Source of the DNA: CAVUQH01 sp963774445 | GTDB taxonomy: Bacteria > Myxococcota_A > Polyangia > Haliangiales > Haliangiaceae | NCBI GenBank assembly: GCA_963774445.1 | Contig: CAVZFC010000019.1 | Location: 868,001 to 932,000, forward strand | Direction: 5' to 3' | Length of the DNA: 64,000 bases | Part shown: positions 20,217 to 29,846 of the stretch, piece after piece | Position numbering within the stretch: the stretch's first letter is position 1 | Layout of the letters: the number at the start of each line of letters is the position of its first letter | Made by a program: the position numbers and the translations under genes | Notes under the pieces: model-generated | The model's input: the letters and a program-made list of their open reading frames with translations, nothing else | Databases searched by the model: none | What the model was told of the DNA's origin: nothing

Positions 20217-20654
20217 CTACAGCGCGCCGGTCTCGTCGAAGGCGACGGCGATCTCGCCGAGCTTGGTGTCGAAGTGCAGCGTGCCGGCCAGATGGTAGGT
20301 CCGCTCGCCGGCGCTCACCGCGCGGACCAGGCCGATGGCGGCGCCGGGGCCGACGTGCACGTCCACGACCACGGGCGCCGCGCCGCGCGCCGGGATCTTC
20401 TGGCTCAGGTTCGCCCGGCCGCGCACCGGGGCGGCGCTGCCGATCGACACCTGCCAGTTGACGGCGACCAGCGGCAGGCCGACGTCGTTGGGGTTGGTCA
20501 GCGCAAAGTGCGCGCGCAGGTCCAGTCCGCTCAGGCCGGCGCCGACCAGCTCGACGCGCTGGAGCTCGACGGTCGGCTTCTCCAGCGGGCGGAGGACGCC
20601 GGGGCAGGCGCACAGGGCGAGCGCGGCGGCCGCCGCCAGGGCCCGCGTCCTCAT
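20217..20654 (-). CDS. LEA14-like (WHy domain) lipoprotein
   Basis: A 145-residue lipoprotein whose ATG (20654) overlaps the hisC stop by four bases (ATGA), so it is translationally coupled. The signal ALAAAAALALCACPG has a lipobox-like Cys. The body is one beta-sandwich of the LEA_2/WHy type (LRAHFALTNPNDVGLPLVAVNWQ; NPN is the family's typical turn). Relatives bind hydrophobic or membrane surfaces and are linked to stress tolerance. No functional link to histidine synthesis is apparent. Confidence 0.75.
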   Translation of the reverse strand: MRTRALAAAAALALCACPGVLRPLEKPTVELQRVELVGAGLSGLDLRAHFALTNPNDVGLPLVAVNWQVSIGSAAPVRGRANLSQKIPARGAAPVVVDVHVGPGAAIGLVRAVSAGERTYHLAGTLHFDTKLGEIAVAFDETGAL

Positions 20655-21775
20655 CGAAGCACCTCGGCCAGGGTCTCGAGGAACAGGCCGTTTTCCTCGT
20701 CGGTGCCGATGGTGACCCGCAGGCAGCCGGCCAGCGGGCCGTCGCTGTCGAGGTTGCGCACCAGCACGCCGCGGGCGGCCAGCGCCTGCCACACCGCGGT
20801 CGCGCGGCGGTCGCCGGGCGCGGGTGGGGCGTCGCCGATGCGCAGGAGGATCAGGTTGGCGCGGCTCTCGAACGGATGCACGCCGTCCATCTGCGCCAGC
20901 GCCGCCCGCATGCGATCGCGGGCGGCGGCGATCTCGAGGCAGCGCTCGCGCAACAGCTCGTCGTGGTGCTCGAGCAGCCAGACCGCGGCGCACTGGTTGA
21001 GCGCGCCGATGTTGTACGGCGGGCGCAGCTTCTCCAGCTCGTGGATCAGCGCCGGGCGCGCGTGCAGGTAGCCGACTCGCAGCGCGGCCATGCCGATCTT
21101 CGACAGCGTGCGCATCACCACCAGGTTGGGCAGGCGCGCCACCTCGTCGATCAGGCTGTCTCCGCCGTAGTCGGCATAGGCCTCGTCGTGGACGACGATC
21201 GTGTCCGGGTGATCCTCGGCGGTCCGGATCACCGCCTCGCGCGGCCACAACGTGCCGGTCGGGTTGTTGGGCCGGGCGAAGAAGGCCAGGTTGGGACGCA
21301 CGCGGATCATCTCGCGCTCGAATGCCGCCTCGTCCAGCGTGAATTCCGGTCCCAGCGGCACCTCGACCGGGTCAACGCCGGCCCACAGGCTGGCCAGCCG
21401 GTAGACCGAAAAGGTCGGCCCGGGATAGATCGTGGTCGCGCGCTCCCGTCCCGGCCGCGGCGCCGAAAACAGCGCCAGCAGCATGGCGATCAACTCGTCC
21501 GAGCCGTTGCCGAACACCAGCGTCTCGGGCGGGATGTCGTGGCGCCGGGCCAGGGAGGCACGCAGCCGCGCGCAGTCGGCCGCCGGGTAGCGGTGCAGCG
21601 GCACGTGCGACAACTCGATCCCCAGCGCCTCGGCGACGTCGCCCGGCAGGCTGAACGGTGACTCGTTGGCGTCGAGCTTGGCCCGGATGTAGGGCGGCCT
21701 GGGCACCTCGTAGGCGGCCAGCGCGCGCAGCTCCGGGCGCACCAGCGAGGCCAGTGGGTCGTCGTGGTCGGCCAT
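20651..21775 (-). CDS. hisC: Histidinol-phosphate aminotransferase
   Basis: A 374-residue PLP aminotransferase, fold type I, converting imidazole-acetol phosphate to L-histidinol phosphate. Motifs: LHRYPAADC near the N-terminus, FGNGSDELI (phosphate pocket), FFARPNNPTGTLW, VHDEAYADYGG and the PLP-lysine region TLSKIGMAALRVGY. Length is normal. It starts 4 bp after the hisD stop and is coupled to the lipoprotein downstream. Only hisD and hisC of the pathway are present here. Confidence 0.93.
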   Translation of the reverse strand: MADHDDPLASLVRPELRALAAYEVPRPPYIRAKLDANESPFSLPGDVAEALGIELSHVPLHRYPAADCARLRASLARRHDIPPETLVFGNGSDELIAMLLALFSAPRPGRERATTIYPGPTFSVYRLASLWAGVDPVEVPLGPEFTLDEAAFEREMIRVRPNLAFFARPNNPTGTLWPREAVIRTAEDHPDTIVVHDEAYADYGGDSLIDEVARLPNLVVMRTLSKIGMAALRVGYLHARPALIHELEKLRPPYNIGALNQCAAVWLLEHHDELLRERCLEIAAARDRMRAALAQMDGVHPFESRANLILLRIGDAPPAPGDRRATAVWQALAARGVLVRNLDSDGPLAGCLRVTIGTDEENGLFLETLAEVLR

Positions 21776-21779
21776 CGGC

Positions 21780-23077
<1,298 letters not shown>

Positions 23078-23084
23078 GGGGGGC

Positions 23085-23762
23085 CTACTTCTTCTTCTTT
23101 TCGATCGTCTTGCCGGTTTTGTTCGAGTCGTACTTGTCCCACTGCGGGGTGGGGTTGTCCGGATCGTACGGCTGGTCGTCGTCGTCGTCGCCCGTTTTCT
23201 TGGGCCCGTCGTCGCCCGGCGGGAGGGGGCCTTCGAGCATGCCGGACCGGAGCCGCGATGGGTAGCGTTTGGCGTAGTCCGAGACCACCGAGCCGGGGAC
23301 CTTGTCGATGCCGGGGCCACCGATCTTCACCACGTGGCCCTTGGCGGCCCAGATCGCCCATTTTTCGCCGTGACCGTCGATCACGAAGACGCGCGCGCCG
23401 CCCAGCTTGTGCTCCTCGACGGTATAGCCCTCTTCCTGGGCCAGGCGGCGAGCGAACTTCACCACCGCCCGCGCGATGCCGATGTCCTTCTGGTAGCGGG
23501 TAACGAAGGCATTGACCACGTCGCGGTCCTCGACCCGGCCCCGTTTGAGCGCCTGGGAGAAGACGTAGCTGGCCGTGAACGCCACCGCCTTGTTCTCGGG
23601 CACCCAGACCTCGACGTCGAGAAGTCGTTGAGATCGGCGGTATTTCCACGCGCCCAGATCCCGGTCGAGGATCCCCTTGGCCGGCGGCGGCGGGGTGCCC
23701 CCACAAGCGGCCAGAAGGGCCGGAACGAGCGCGATGGCGACCGCTGCGGAGCGCCGGAGCAT
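23085..23762 (-). CDS. Hypothetical lipoprotein upstream of hisD
   Basis: About 225 residues from the ATG at 23762; the frame is open to 23846, but the signal peptide LRRSAAVAIALVPALLAAC with lipobox fits the inner start. The middle (about 35-150) is a mixed alpha/beta domain with WVPENKAVAFTASYVFSQ and VFVIDGHGEKWAIWAAKGHVVKIGG. The tail is Asp/Lys-rich (GDDDDDQ ... KTGKTIEKKKK). I do not recognise a family. It lies 7 bp before hisD on the same strand, so it is probably co-transcribed with it. Confidence 0.7.
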   Translation of the reverse strand: MLRRSAAVAIALVPALLAACGGTPPPPAKGILDRDLGAWKYRRSQRLLDVEVWVPENKAVAFTASYVFSQALKRGRVEDRDVVNAFVTRYQKDIGIARAVVKFARRLAQEEGYTVEEHKLGGARVFVIDGHGEKWAIWAAKGHVVKIGGPGIDKVPGSVVSDYAKRYPSRLRSGMLEGPLPPGDDGPKKTGDDDDDQPYDPDNPTPQWDKYDSNKTGKTIEKKKK

Positions 23763-23805
23763 CCCCTCGAAGATACTACGAACCGGCCCCCGGCGTTTCT
23801 GGGCG

Positions 23806-23839
23806 TTGACAGGATCGCGCCGATTTATATAGTCCGTCG

Positions 23840-23840
<1 letters not shown>
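23806..23840 (+). promoter_or_regulatory. sigma-70 promoter of metK, leaderless spacing
   Basis: TTGACA (23806-23811), a 16-bp spacer, then TATAGT (23828-23833). The metK ATG begins at 23840, seven bases after the -10 box, which is exactly where transcription should start. There is no ribosome-binding site before the ATG, so metK mRNA is predicted to be leaderless. No SAM-riboswitch fold fits in this space. Confidence 0.8.
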
Positions 23841-25193
<1,353 letters not shown>

Positions 25194-25201
<8 letters not shown>

Positions 25202-25241
25202 GCGAAGCCCGCGCATCGCGCGGGCGTAGTCGAAGGACGCA
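25194..25241. repeat. 48-bp palindromic intergenic repeat, copy 1
   Basis: Identical over 48 bp to 25325-25372. Outer frame CGTCCTGAGCGAAG ... GTAGTCGAAGGACG around the hairpin CCCGCGCATCGCGCGGG. Same family as the units at 8454 and 13991. The metK reading frame terminates within it. Confidence 0.8.
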
Positions 25242-25324
25242 GCCGTAGACCGGTTCGTCCTCAGCCCTAGTCCCCGCTCGTCACGAGCCCGTAGTCCCGC
25301 TCGTCCCAAGCCCGTAGTGCCCGC

Positions 25325-25372
25325 TCGTCCTGAGCGAAGCCCGCGCATCGCGCGGGCGTAGTCGAAGGACGC
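25325..25372. repeat. 48-bp palindromic intergenic repeat, copy 2
   Basis: Exact copy of 25194-25241, 131 bp downstream. Between them lie shorter degenerate units (CCCGCTCGTC ... AAGCCCGTAGT). The remaining sequence to 25624 is a GC-rich palindromic tract (for example GGCGGCGCTACGCGCCGGCGG and GGCCGCTGCGCGGCCGG, each a hairpin) with no credible gene. Confidence 0.8.
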
Positions 25373-25624
25373 ACCCTACCCGCTTCCCCCGCGCTACAGC
25401 GAGCCGCGGAACCCCGTGCGCGGGCTGCGGGCGTGTTGGTCGGTTTGCGGGATACGCTCGCTCAGGCCGGCGGCGCTACGCGCCGGCGGCACATGCTCGC
25501 TCGGCGCTCCGTTGGCATCCGGCCGCTGCGCGGCCGGAGCACTCCGCGACGATCCCGAAACCGCCCAACATCCCTCCGCCCGCGTCCACCCCAAACCCGG
25601 CGCCTGGATGGGCCCCGAACCCGC

Positions 25625-25671
25625 CTAGAATCGCACTCTAGAGGTCAGGGGTTCGAGACCCCTCAGCTCCA
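25625..25671 (+). pseudogene. tRNA-Ala(CGC) 3' half; putative left attachment site
   Basis: Anticodon stem CTAGA/TCTAG (25625-25629, 25637-25641) around loop ATCGCAC, giving anticodon CGC after U33. Then AGGTC, T-stem AGGGG/CCCCT with loop TTCGAGA (25647-25663), acceptor strand CAGCTCC and A73. U70 is in place for the G3:U70 identity pair of alanine tRNA. There is no D arm or 5' acceptor strand upstream, so this is a half gene. The 44 bp 25626-25669 recur at 34767-34810. Confidence 0.75.
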
Positions 25672-25931
25672 CTTCTCACGCCCGCCGCTTGCGGCGAAGT
25701 CAAACGCCCGCCACTCGTTGGCGGGCGTTCGTCGTTTCGCTGTACGCCACTCGCTTCGCTCGCGGCTAGTGCCGCTGCGCGGCACCAGGGGTCTCTCCGT
25801 CCCGCCTATCCCTCGCGGACTCGGGAGGCCGGCCGTTGGCCGGCGGCGTTGCTCCGCAACGCGGACGGGTACCGAGACCCCTCAGCTCCACAAAGACGAA
25901 CGGCTTCGCCCACTTGGCGAGGCCGTTTTTC
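25672..25931. repeat. Palindrome-rich tRNA-flanking repeat, left copy, with terminator
   Basis: Shared in outline with 34813-35005: a CGCCCGCC ... GGCGGGCG hairpin followed by TTCGTCGTTTCGCTG, then GGGGTCTCTCCGTCCCG, GC hairpins and GCGTTGCT.CGCAACGCG. Here it ends with a third partial copy of the tRNA 3' end (CGAGACCCCTCAGCTCCAC, 25873-25891). A hairpin AACGGCTTCGCC / GGCGAGGCCGTT (25899-25927) plus TTTTT follows and is a good intrinsic terminator. No coding sequence. Confidence 0.65.
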
Positions 25932-26199
25932 GTTGGAGCGCTAGACCTTGCGATCTAGTGGTGTCGCGCGCCCAACTCGCCTGGGCCTGCAACTCGTTCG
26001 CGAGATCCTAGACCCCAACGCCGCCCTCGAGCATGGGTCCTCGGGCACGAAGGGCGCCCGCCAAGCGGGGCTCACGGGATCTGCTCTTGATGTCAGTGGT
26101 CGCCTAGAAACTCGGATCTTCCTGCGATGTTCGCCAGCTATTGCCTCGATGCTGATGGCAATCGCCCGGCGCCGCTTCACCGGTATCAACCGGACTGTC

Positions 26200-26868
26200 A
26201 TGAGCGATAATCCGTCCTCGGTAGTGTTTAGGCCAAATGGTGAGTTTTGGCTCATAGGCGCGCGGGAAGTCGTCGAAGGCATCGGAGCGCCGCTCTTTGC
26301 CGCTTTTCTGAAGTGCTTCAACGGTTCCGACCGATTGCTCACGCTGGAACACTTCGTCGTGCAGACGATGGAACTTCCCGAAGACTCACTCCATCAACGT
26401 CGGAATCTGCGACTCCTTGGTTTCTATCTCGCATCGACCATGTCGGAGTCGGGCGAGGCATTGCAGGAGTTGTGTAACGCGCAGGTCGTCACCAAGATGA
26501 CAAACCGGAATCTCTGGAATCCCCTGAACGCGTGGCGCGCTCGGTGGCAGGGAGACGGCTTGGTCCGCCGATTTCGCAACACCTTCGGGTTTCATCTCGG
26601 CCCGGTCAGTTTGTATGAAGCAGGAGTCTCCAAGATGCTCGACGAATCGAACGATCTCCTGTTCGCGCGTCTCGATCGGCCTCGCCGGCATGATGGCGAG
26701 TTTGTTCTAGGGCACGATGCATTGTTTCGGGGTTTTGACCTTCAAAGCGAGGATCTCGAACGCATCGTCGCGATGGCTAACGAAGCCCACACCAACCTCC
26801 CAGATGCACTCATGGCGGCTTGGATTGATGTTCTGGAAACCGCCGGAATTGAGATTGAGCAGGCGTGA
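26200..26868 (+). CDS. Hypothetical protein in lanthipeptide island
   Basis: 222 residues from the ATG at 26200; the frame is open back to 25948 and 26149 is an alternative start, but upstream residues run into the island-end repeat. It is less GC-rich than the flanking chromosome. The sequence is well-behaved alpha/beta (FRPNGEFWLIGAREVVEG, LEHFVVQTMELPEDSLHQ, FRNTFGFHLGPVSLYEAG, MAAWIDVLETAGIEIE) with no TM segment or motif I recognise. It is the first gene of the plus-strand run that leads into the precursor and LanM, so it may be an accessory factor; function unknown. Confidence 0.65.
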   Translation: MSDNPSSVVFRPNGEFWLIGAREVVEGIGAPLFAAFLKCFNGSDRLLTLEHFVVQTMELPEDSLHQRRNLRLLGFYLASTMSESGEALQELCNAQVVTKMTNRNLWNPLNAWRARWQGDGLVRRFRNTFGFHLGPVSLYEAGVSKMLDESNDLLFARLDRPRRHDGEFVLGHDALFRGFDLQSEDLERIVAMANEAHTNLPDALMAAWIDVLETAGIEIEQA

Positions 26869-27092
26869 GCGGCGCGGCTGAGTAGTGGCGCTCGGCGTCG
26901 CTCCGAGCAGATAGCCGACATGGCGCCGCAGCGAACGCTGGTGTCGTCGCTCCCGTCGCTCCCCGTATCACCTTGCGTGCACGCCCCTCCCAGGTCGACC
27001 TCGCCGTCGGGAGTCCCATGGCTCCTGCTCCGCAAGAATGACAGCCCGCGGCACCCCAGTCCGGACTTCTGTGCTGGTACTATCCATTCGTG
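26869..27092. other. Gap before the precursor gene; possible 57-codon ORF 26920-27093
   Basis: An ATG at 26920 opens a 57-residue frame rich in Ser and Pro, with two Cys, whose TGA overlaps the next ATG as TGATG (27091-27095), a layout typical of coupled genes. There is no clear ribosome site and an opposite-strand frame is also open, so this may be chance. Otherwise this gap would hold the island operon's promoter; I see no strong one. Confidence 0.3.
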
Positions 27093-28079
27093 ATGGCGAC
27101 GAGTTCGGAAAATGCGGGGAGGCACGCGTTTAGTGAGCTATACGCGAGATGGGCGCTGAACCCTCTCGTTGATGTGGCCCAAGCCGTCGCCCATGACGTT
27201 GCCGTGCGGCCCCATCTCTACCGTGCGCTCGATCCACACGTAGTCGAGTGCATCGCGGGATTCCGGCACCGCATGGGAACGTCACCCGAATGGCCGGACG
27301 CATTCCAGCGGACGTTGAGTTTCAAGCCACTGTACCAAGTCTCCGTGGCGAGTCCTCCGATCCGGGCGGCAGCGATCCACTGTGCGAGTGAGCCTGACAG
27401 TGCTCCCTTGATGGATCAGTTTCGCGAGACTGTCAAAGTGTTCTCCGACCACCTGCGCGGGTTCACGGGAGACGCACTGAACATGCTCTGCGAGCAAAGC
27501 CGGCCGATCTTCGAGCAGGCCGTCTGCTTGCTTCAATCCGAGGCTGTTGCTAACGCGTTCGGTGTAAAGCCGGCGCCGCAGCGAGATTGGCCTGTCGGCC
27601 TGATGGCTGCGAAGGGTGCAATTCTGGTTTCAACCATTGCCCAAACACTCAAGGGCACCCGATGTCTGGTCGGTTCCTTCCGCAGGTTGTCACGGGACAG
27701 TCCGATCGAACGCCGGCTCGCGCCGGCCCTCACGGTGGCGCTTCCCGTCGAGAAAGTGTTGAGCTTGCAGCGCGCTGCGCACTGGGGCGCAAAGACCTCG
27801 TTCTCGCCGATGACGAGATTGAGGACCTCCAGAACGTCGTGTCTGCCGCGTATCAATGGGCAAAAGCCCTCCAACCGCTCGTGCCGGATGCACCACGGGC
27901 GTGGAAGGATGTTGAGTATCGCTCCACGCTCACGGACTTGGAGTGGGGAATGGCGCCGAATCCGGCGGGTGTTCTCGGACCGGGACACGTCACGCCGACG
28001 AGTCGCGCGACGTATACCGCCAGTGGAGAAGTGTGCTGTTCCAGCGGCGATCTCGACTGCGACCCAACGTCCGTCCTAA
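27093..28079 (+). CDS. Unrecognised N-terminal part of lanthipeptide precursor gene (frameshifted)
   Basis: From ATG 27093 (GTG 27090 is also possible). Helical, non-repetitive protein sequence is convincing to about residue 228 (ALTVALPVEKVLSLQRAA), after which this frame becomes Arg/Ser-rich and continues to 28079 only by chance. At that point the frame one base back becomes protein-like (GRKDLVLADDEIEDLQNVV) and runs into the mersacidin-type precursor region. The simplest reading is one gene, 27093-28135, about 347 residues, with one base lost near 27770-27785. I recognise no family in the N-terminal part. It could be a giant leader, a fused partner protein, or a separate gene overlapping the precursor. 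Confidence 0.6.
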   Translation: MATSSENAGRHAFSELYARWALNPLVDVAQAVAHDVAVRPHLYRALDPHVVECIAGFRHRMGTSPEWPDAFQRTLSFKPLYQVSVASPPIRAAAIHCASEPDSAPLMDQFRETVKVFSDHLRGFTGDALNMLCEQSRPIFEQAVCLLQSEAVANAFGVKPAPQRDWPVGLMAAKGAILVSTIAQTLKGTRCLVGSFRRLSRDSPIERRLAPALTVALPVEKVLSLQRAAHWGAKTSFSPMTRLRTSRTSCLPRINGQKPSNRSCRMHHGRGRMLSIAPRSRTWSGEWRRIRRVFSDRDTSRRRVARRIPPVEKCAVPAAISTATQRPS

Positions 28080-28135
28080 CGGACTTCTGCACAGAGTTCT
28101 GCAAGATGACCTTTAACGTCATCCACTGTGCGTAA
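27839..28135 (+). CDS. lanA: Class II lanthipeptide precursor, mersacidin/lichenicidin-type leader
   Basis: 98 residues from GTG 27839 (GTG 27881 would give 84); the frame is open farther upstream and probably joins the preceding reading. Residues 20-28 (RAWKDVEYR) and 41-44 (NPAG) reproduce the conserved leader signature of type 2 lantibiotic precursors (TIGR03898-like). The C-terminal region from about 49 is a core-like stretch dense in Thr/Ser with Cys at 66, 67, 74, 84, 88 and 97, ending VIHCA. Dehydrated Ser/Thr plus six Cys could give up to six thioether rings. A double-Gly cleavage site is not obvious; the boundary may lie after NPAG or GPG. The stop overlaps the LanM start by 8 bp, strong evidence that this is its substrate. 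Confidence 0.82.
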   Translation: MSAAYQWAKALQPLVPDAPRAWKDVEYRSTLTDLEWGMAPNPAGVLGPGHVTPTSRATYTASGEVCCSSGDLDCDPTSVLTDFCTEFCKMTFNVIHCA

Positions 28136-29846
28136 GAGCACGAGCTGGGCGTTGCTCCATCCTTGGCCACGCGCTCTCTCACTCGCCGAACGTGGACCCG
28201 CTCAGCAGTGCCCTAGTGACACGGAGATCGCGGGACAGGTGGCACGGTGGTGTTGCCAGTTCCCGTTCATCGCGCCCACCCTGGCTGAGGCGGTCGAGGT
28301 TGCGCACGGGGTGACGCTCGAGGAGCTAGCAGCCACCGCACTGGAGCCAACAGACGCGGTTCGTGCACGAGCAACTCCGCCCGATTGGGTCGGGACCATC
28401 AACCGGGCGTACGCGCCAACAAGTCGGTCTTGTTCACCGCCGCGGAACGAGGAGACATCTCGCTGGATGCTCGCTCCGGTAAGTCCGTTGCTCGAAGACG
28501 CAGTGGCGACGTTCGCCACGAGAGCGCGGGGCATCGGGCGAGCAAGTGTGCTGCCAGAACTGGACGTGCTGGTCGAGTTGCTCAGGCAGGCGCTGGAGTC
28601 GGTGGCGGTTCCACTCGTGGCCCGCGTCATCGCCCTCGAGGTCAACGTTAGCAGAGAGCGGGGTGAGCTCCGCGGTGCGGATCCGCGCGAGCGATTCATG
28701 GAGTTCTGTGATTCGCTGCGACCTCCACAGCAAGCGCTAAGCCTTCTCGCAGAGTATCCCGTCCTTGTTCGGCTCGTCGCCATCGCCGTTCGACAGAGGG
28801 CCGAGTTCTTCCTGGAGGTCCTGCAACATCTCCGCCTTGATCGGGATTTGCTCGGTGAAGTAGCAGGAGTTCCGAAACTGGGGTCGCTCGTCAACGTCAC
28901 TTGGGACCTGGGTGACCGACATCGCGGTGGGCGTAACGTCCTCTCGCTTTCGTTTTCTTGTGGCGGCAGCTTGATATACAAACCCAAGAGCCTCGGTGTG
29001 GACCTCACGTTCCAGCGGTTGTTGGTGTGGTTCAACGGTGCAGGGTTTGCGCCCGAGTTCCGGACCCTTCAGATGCTCGATCGAGAAACGTACGGGTGGC
29101 AGGAGCGGGTGCAGGCAGAGGCATGCACCTCCGCGGATGACGTCGCTCGTTTCTTTCAGCGCCAGGGGGGCAATCTAGCACTGCTCTATCTTCTGGGCGC
29201 GACGGACGGCCATTTGCAGAACGTCATCGCGAGTGGCGAGCATCCGATCATCGTAGACCTTGAGACGCTCCTTCATCCGTCCTCGTCGGTCGCTGACGGC
29301 GACGCAACTGACCCTGCCGAGACAGCGTTGCTCGACTCGGTACTACGAACTGGCCTATTGCCTCACCCTAGTTTCCGCACCCCGTACGGCCGAGGCGTCA
29401 ACATGAGCGGCTTCGGAGGTGGTGATCCCAAGCAGCTACCGTTTCCGGTTCCAGTCTGGCGCGCCGTAGGAACTGACCAGGTACGAGTTTCTGAAGAGAA
29501 CTCCGCCGCGCCCGAAGCATCTAATCGTCCTCTTCTGGCTGGGAAGCGTCAGGATGCGATCGACTATCGCGACGCGCTCATGGAAGGCTTCGCCAAGGCT
29601 TATCAGCTCGTCCAACGAAAGCGTGGCTCGTTCCTAGAGGAGGGCGGCCCCTTGAGCTGGTTCGAGGGCCGCGAGACTCGCGTGGTACTTCGTCCCACGA
29701 TGGTCTATAGCCAGCTTCGGCAGGCGATGCACCATCCCGATGCCCTGCGCGAAGGGCTTGATCAAGAAGTGCTGCTAGCGTGGCTTGGTAATCGCCTCGA
29801 AGTCGGAGCAACCGTTGCACCGAGTGCTGGCGCACGAGCTAGATGA
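28128..29846 (+). CDS. lanM: LanM lanthionine synthetase, dehydratase part (frameshifted gene)
   Basis: N-terminal dehydratase of a class II synthetase (DUF4135), which phosphorylates and then eliminates Ser/Thr of the precursor. GTG 28128 overlaps the precursor stop. Kinase-like active-site residues are visible: Lys285 (LIYKPKSLGVDL), Asp360/His362/Asn365 (TDGHLQNV) and Asp377/Glu379 (IIVDLETLLHP). The ending GATVAPSAGARAR is not LanM-like; the true sequence (HRVLAHELDDLRQGDIPAF) continues one base over, so an extra base lies near 29800-29807. The repaired LanM would be about 1048 residues, normal for the family. Confidence 0.9.
   Translation: MRKSTSWALLHPWPRALSLAERGPAQQCPSDTEIAGQVARWCCQFPFIAPTLAEAVEVAHGVTLEELAATALEPTDAVRARATPPDWVGTINRAYAPTSRSCSPPRNEETSRWMLAPVSPLLEDAVATFATRARGIGRASVLPELDVLVELLRQALESVAVPLVARVIALEVNVSRERGELRGADPRERFMEFCDSLRPPQQALSLLAEYPVLVRLVAIAVRQRAEFFLEVLQHLRLDRDLLGEVAGVPKLGSLVNVTWDLGDRHRGGRNVLSLSFSCGGSLIYKPKSLGVDLTFQRLLVWFNGAGFAPEFRTLQMLDRETYGWQERVQAEACTSADDVARFFQRQGGNLALLYLLGATDGHLQNVIASGEHPIIVDLETLLHPSSSVADGDATDPAETALLDSVLRTGLLPHPSFRTPYGRGVNMSGFGGGDPKQLPFPVPVWRAVGTDQVRVSEENSAAPEASNRPLLAGKRQDAIDYRDALMEGFAKAYQLVQRKRGSFLEEGGPLSWFEGRETRVVLRPTMVYSQLRQAMHHPDALREGLDQEVLLAWLGNRLEVGATVAPSAGARAR

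Noticed and set aside
23763..23839. SAM riboswitch upstream of metK
   Set aside because: The promoter is too close to the ATG to leave any transcribed leader.
25625..25671. A functional tRNA-Ala gene
   Set aside because: No D arm or 5' acceptor strand in the 40 bp upstream; only the 3' half is present.
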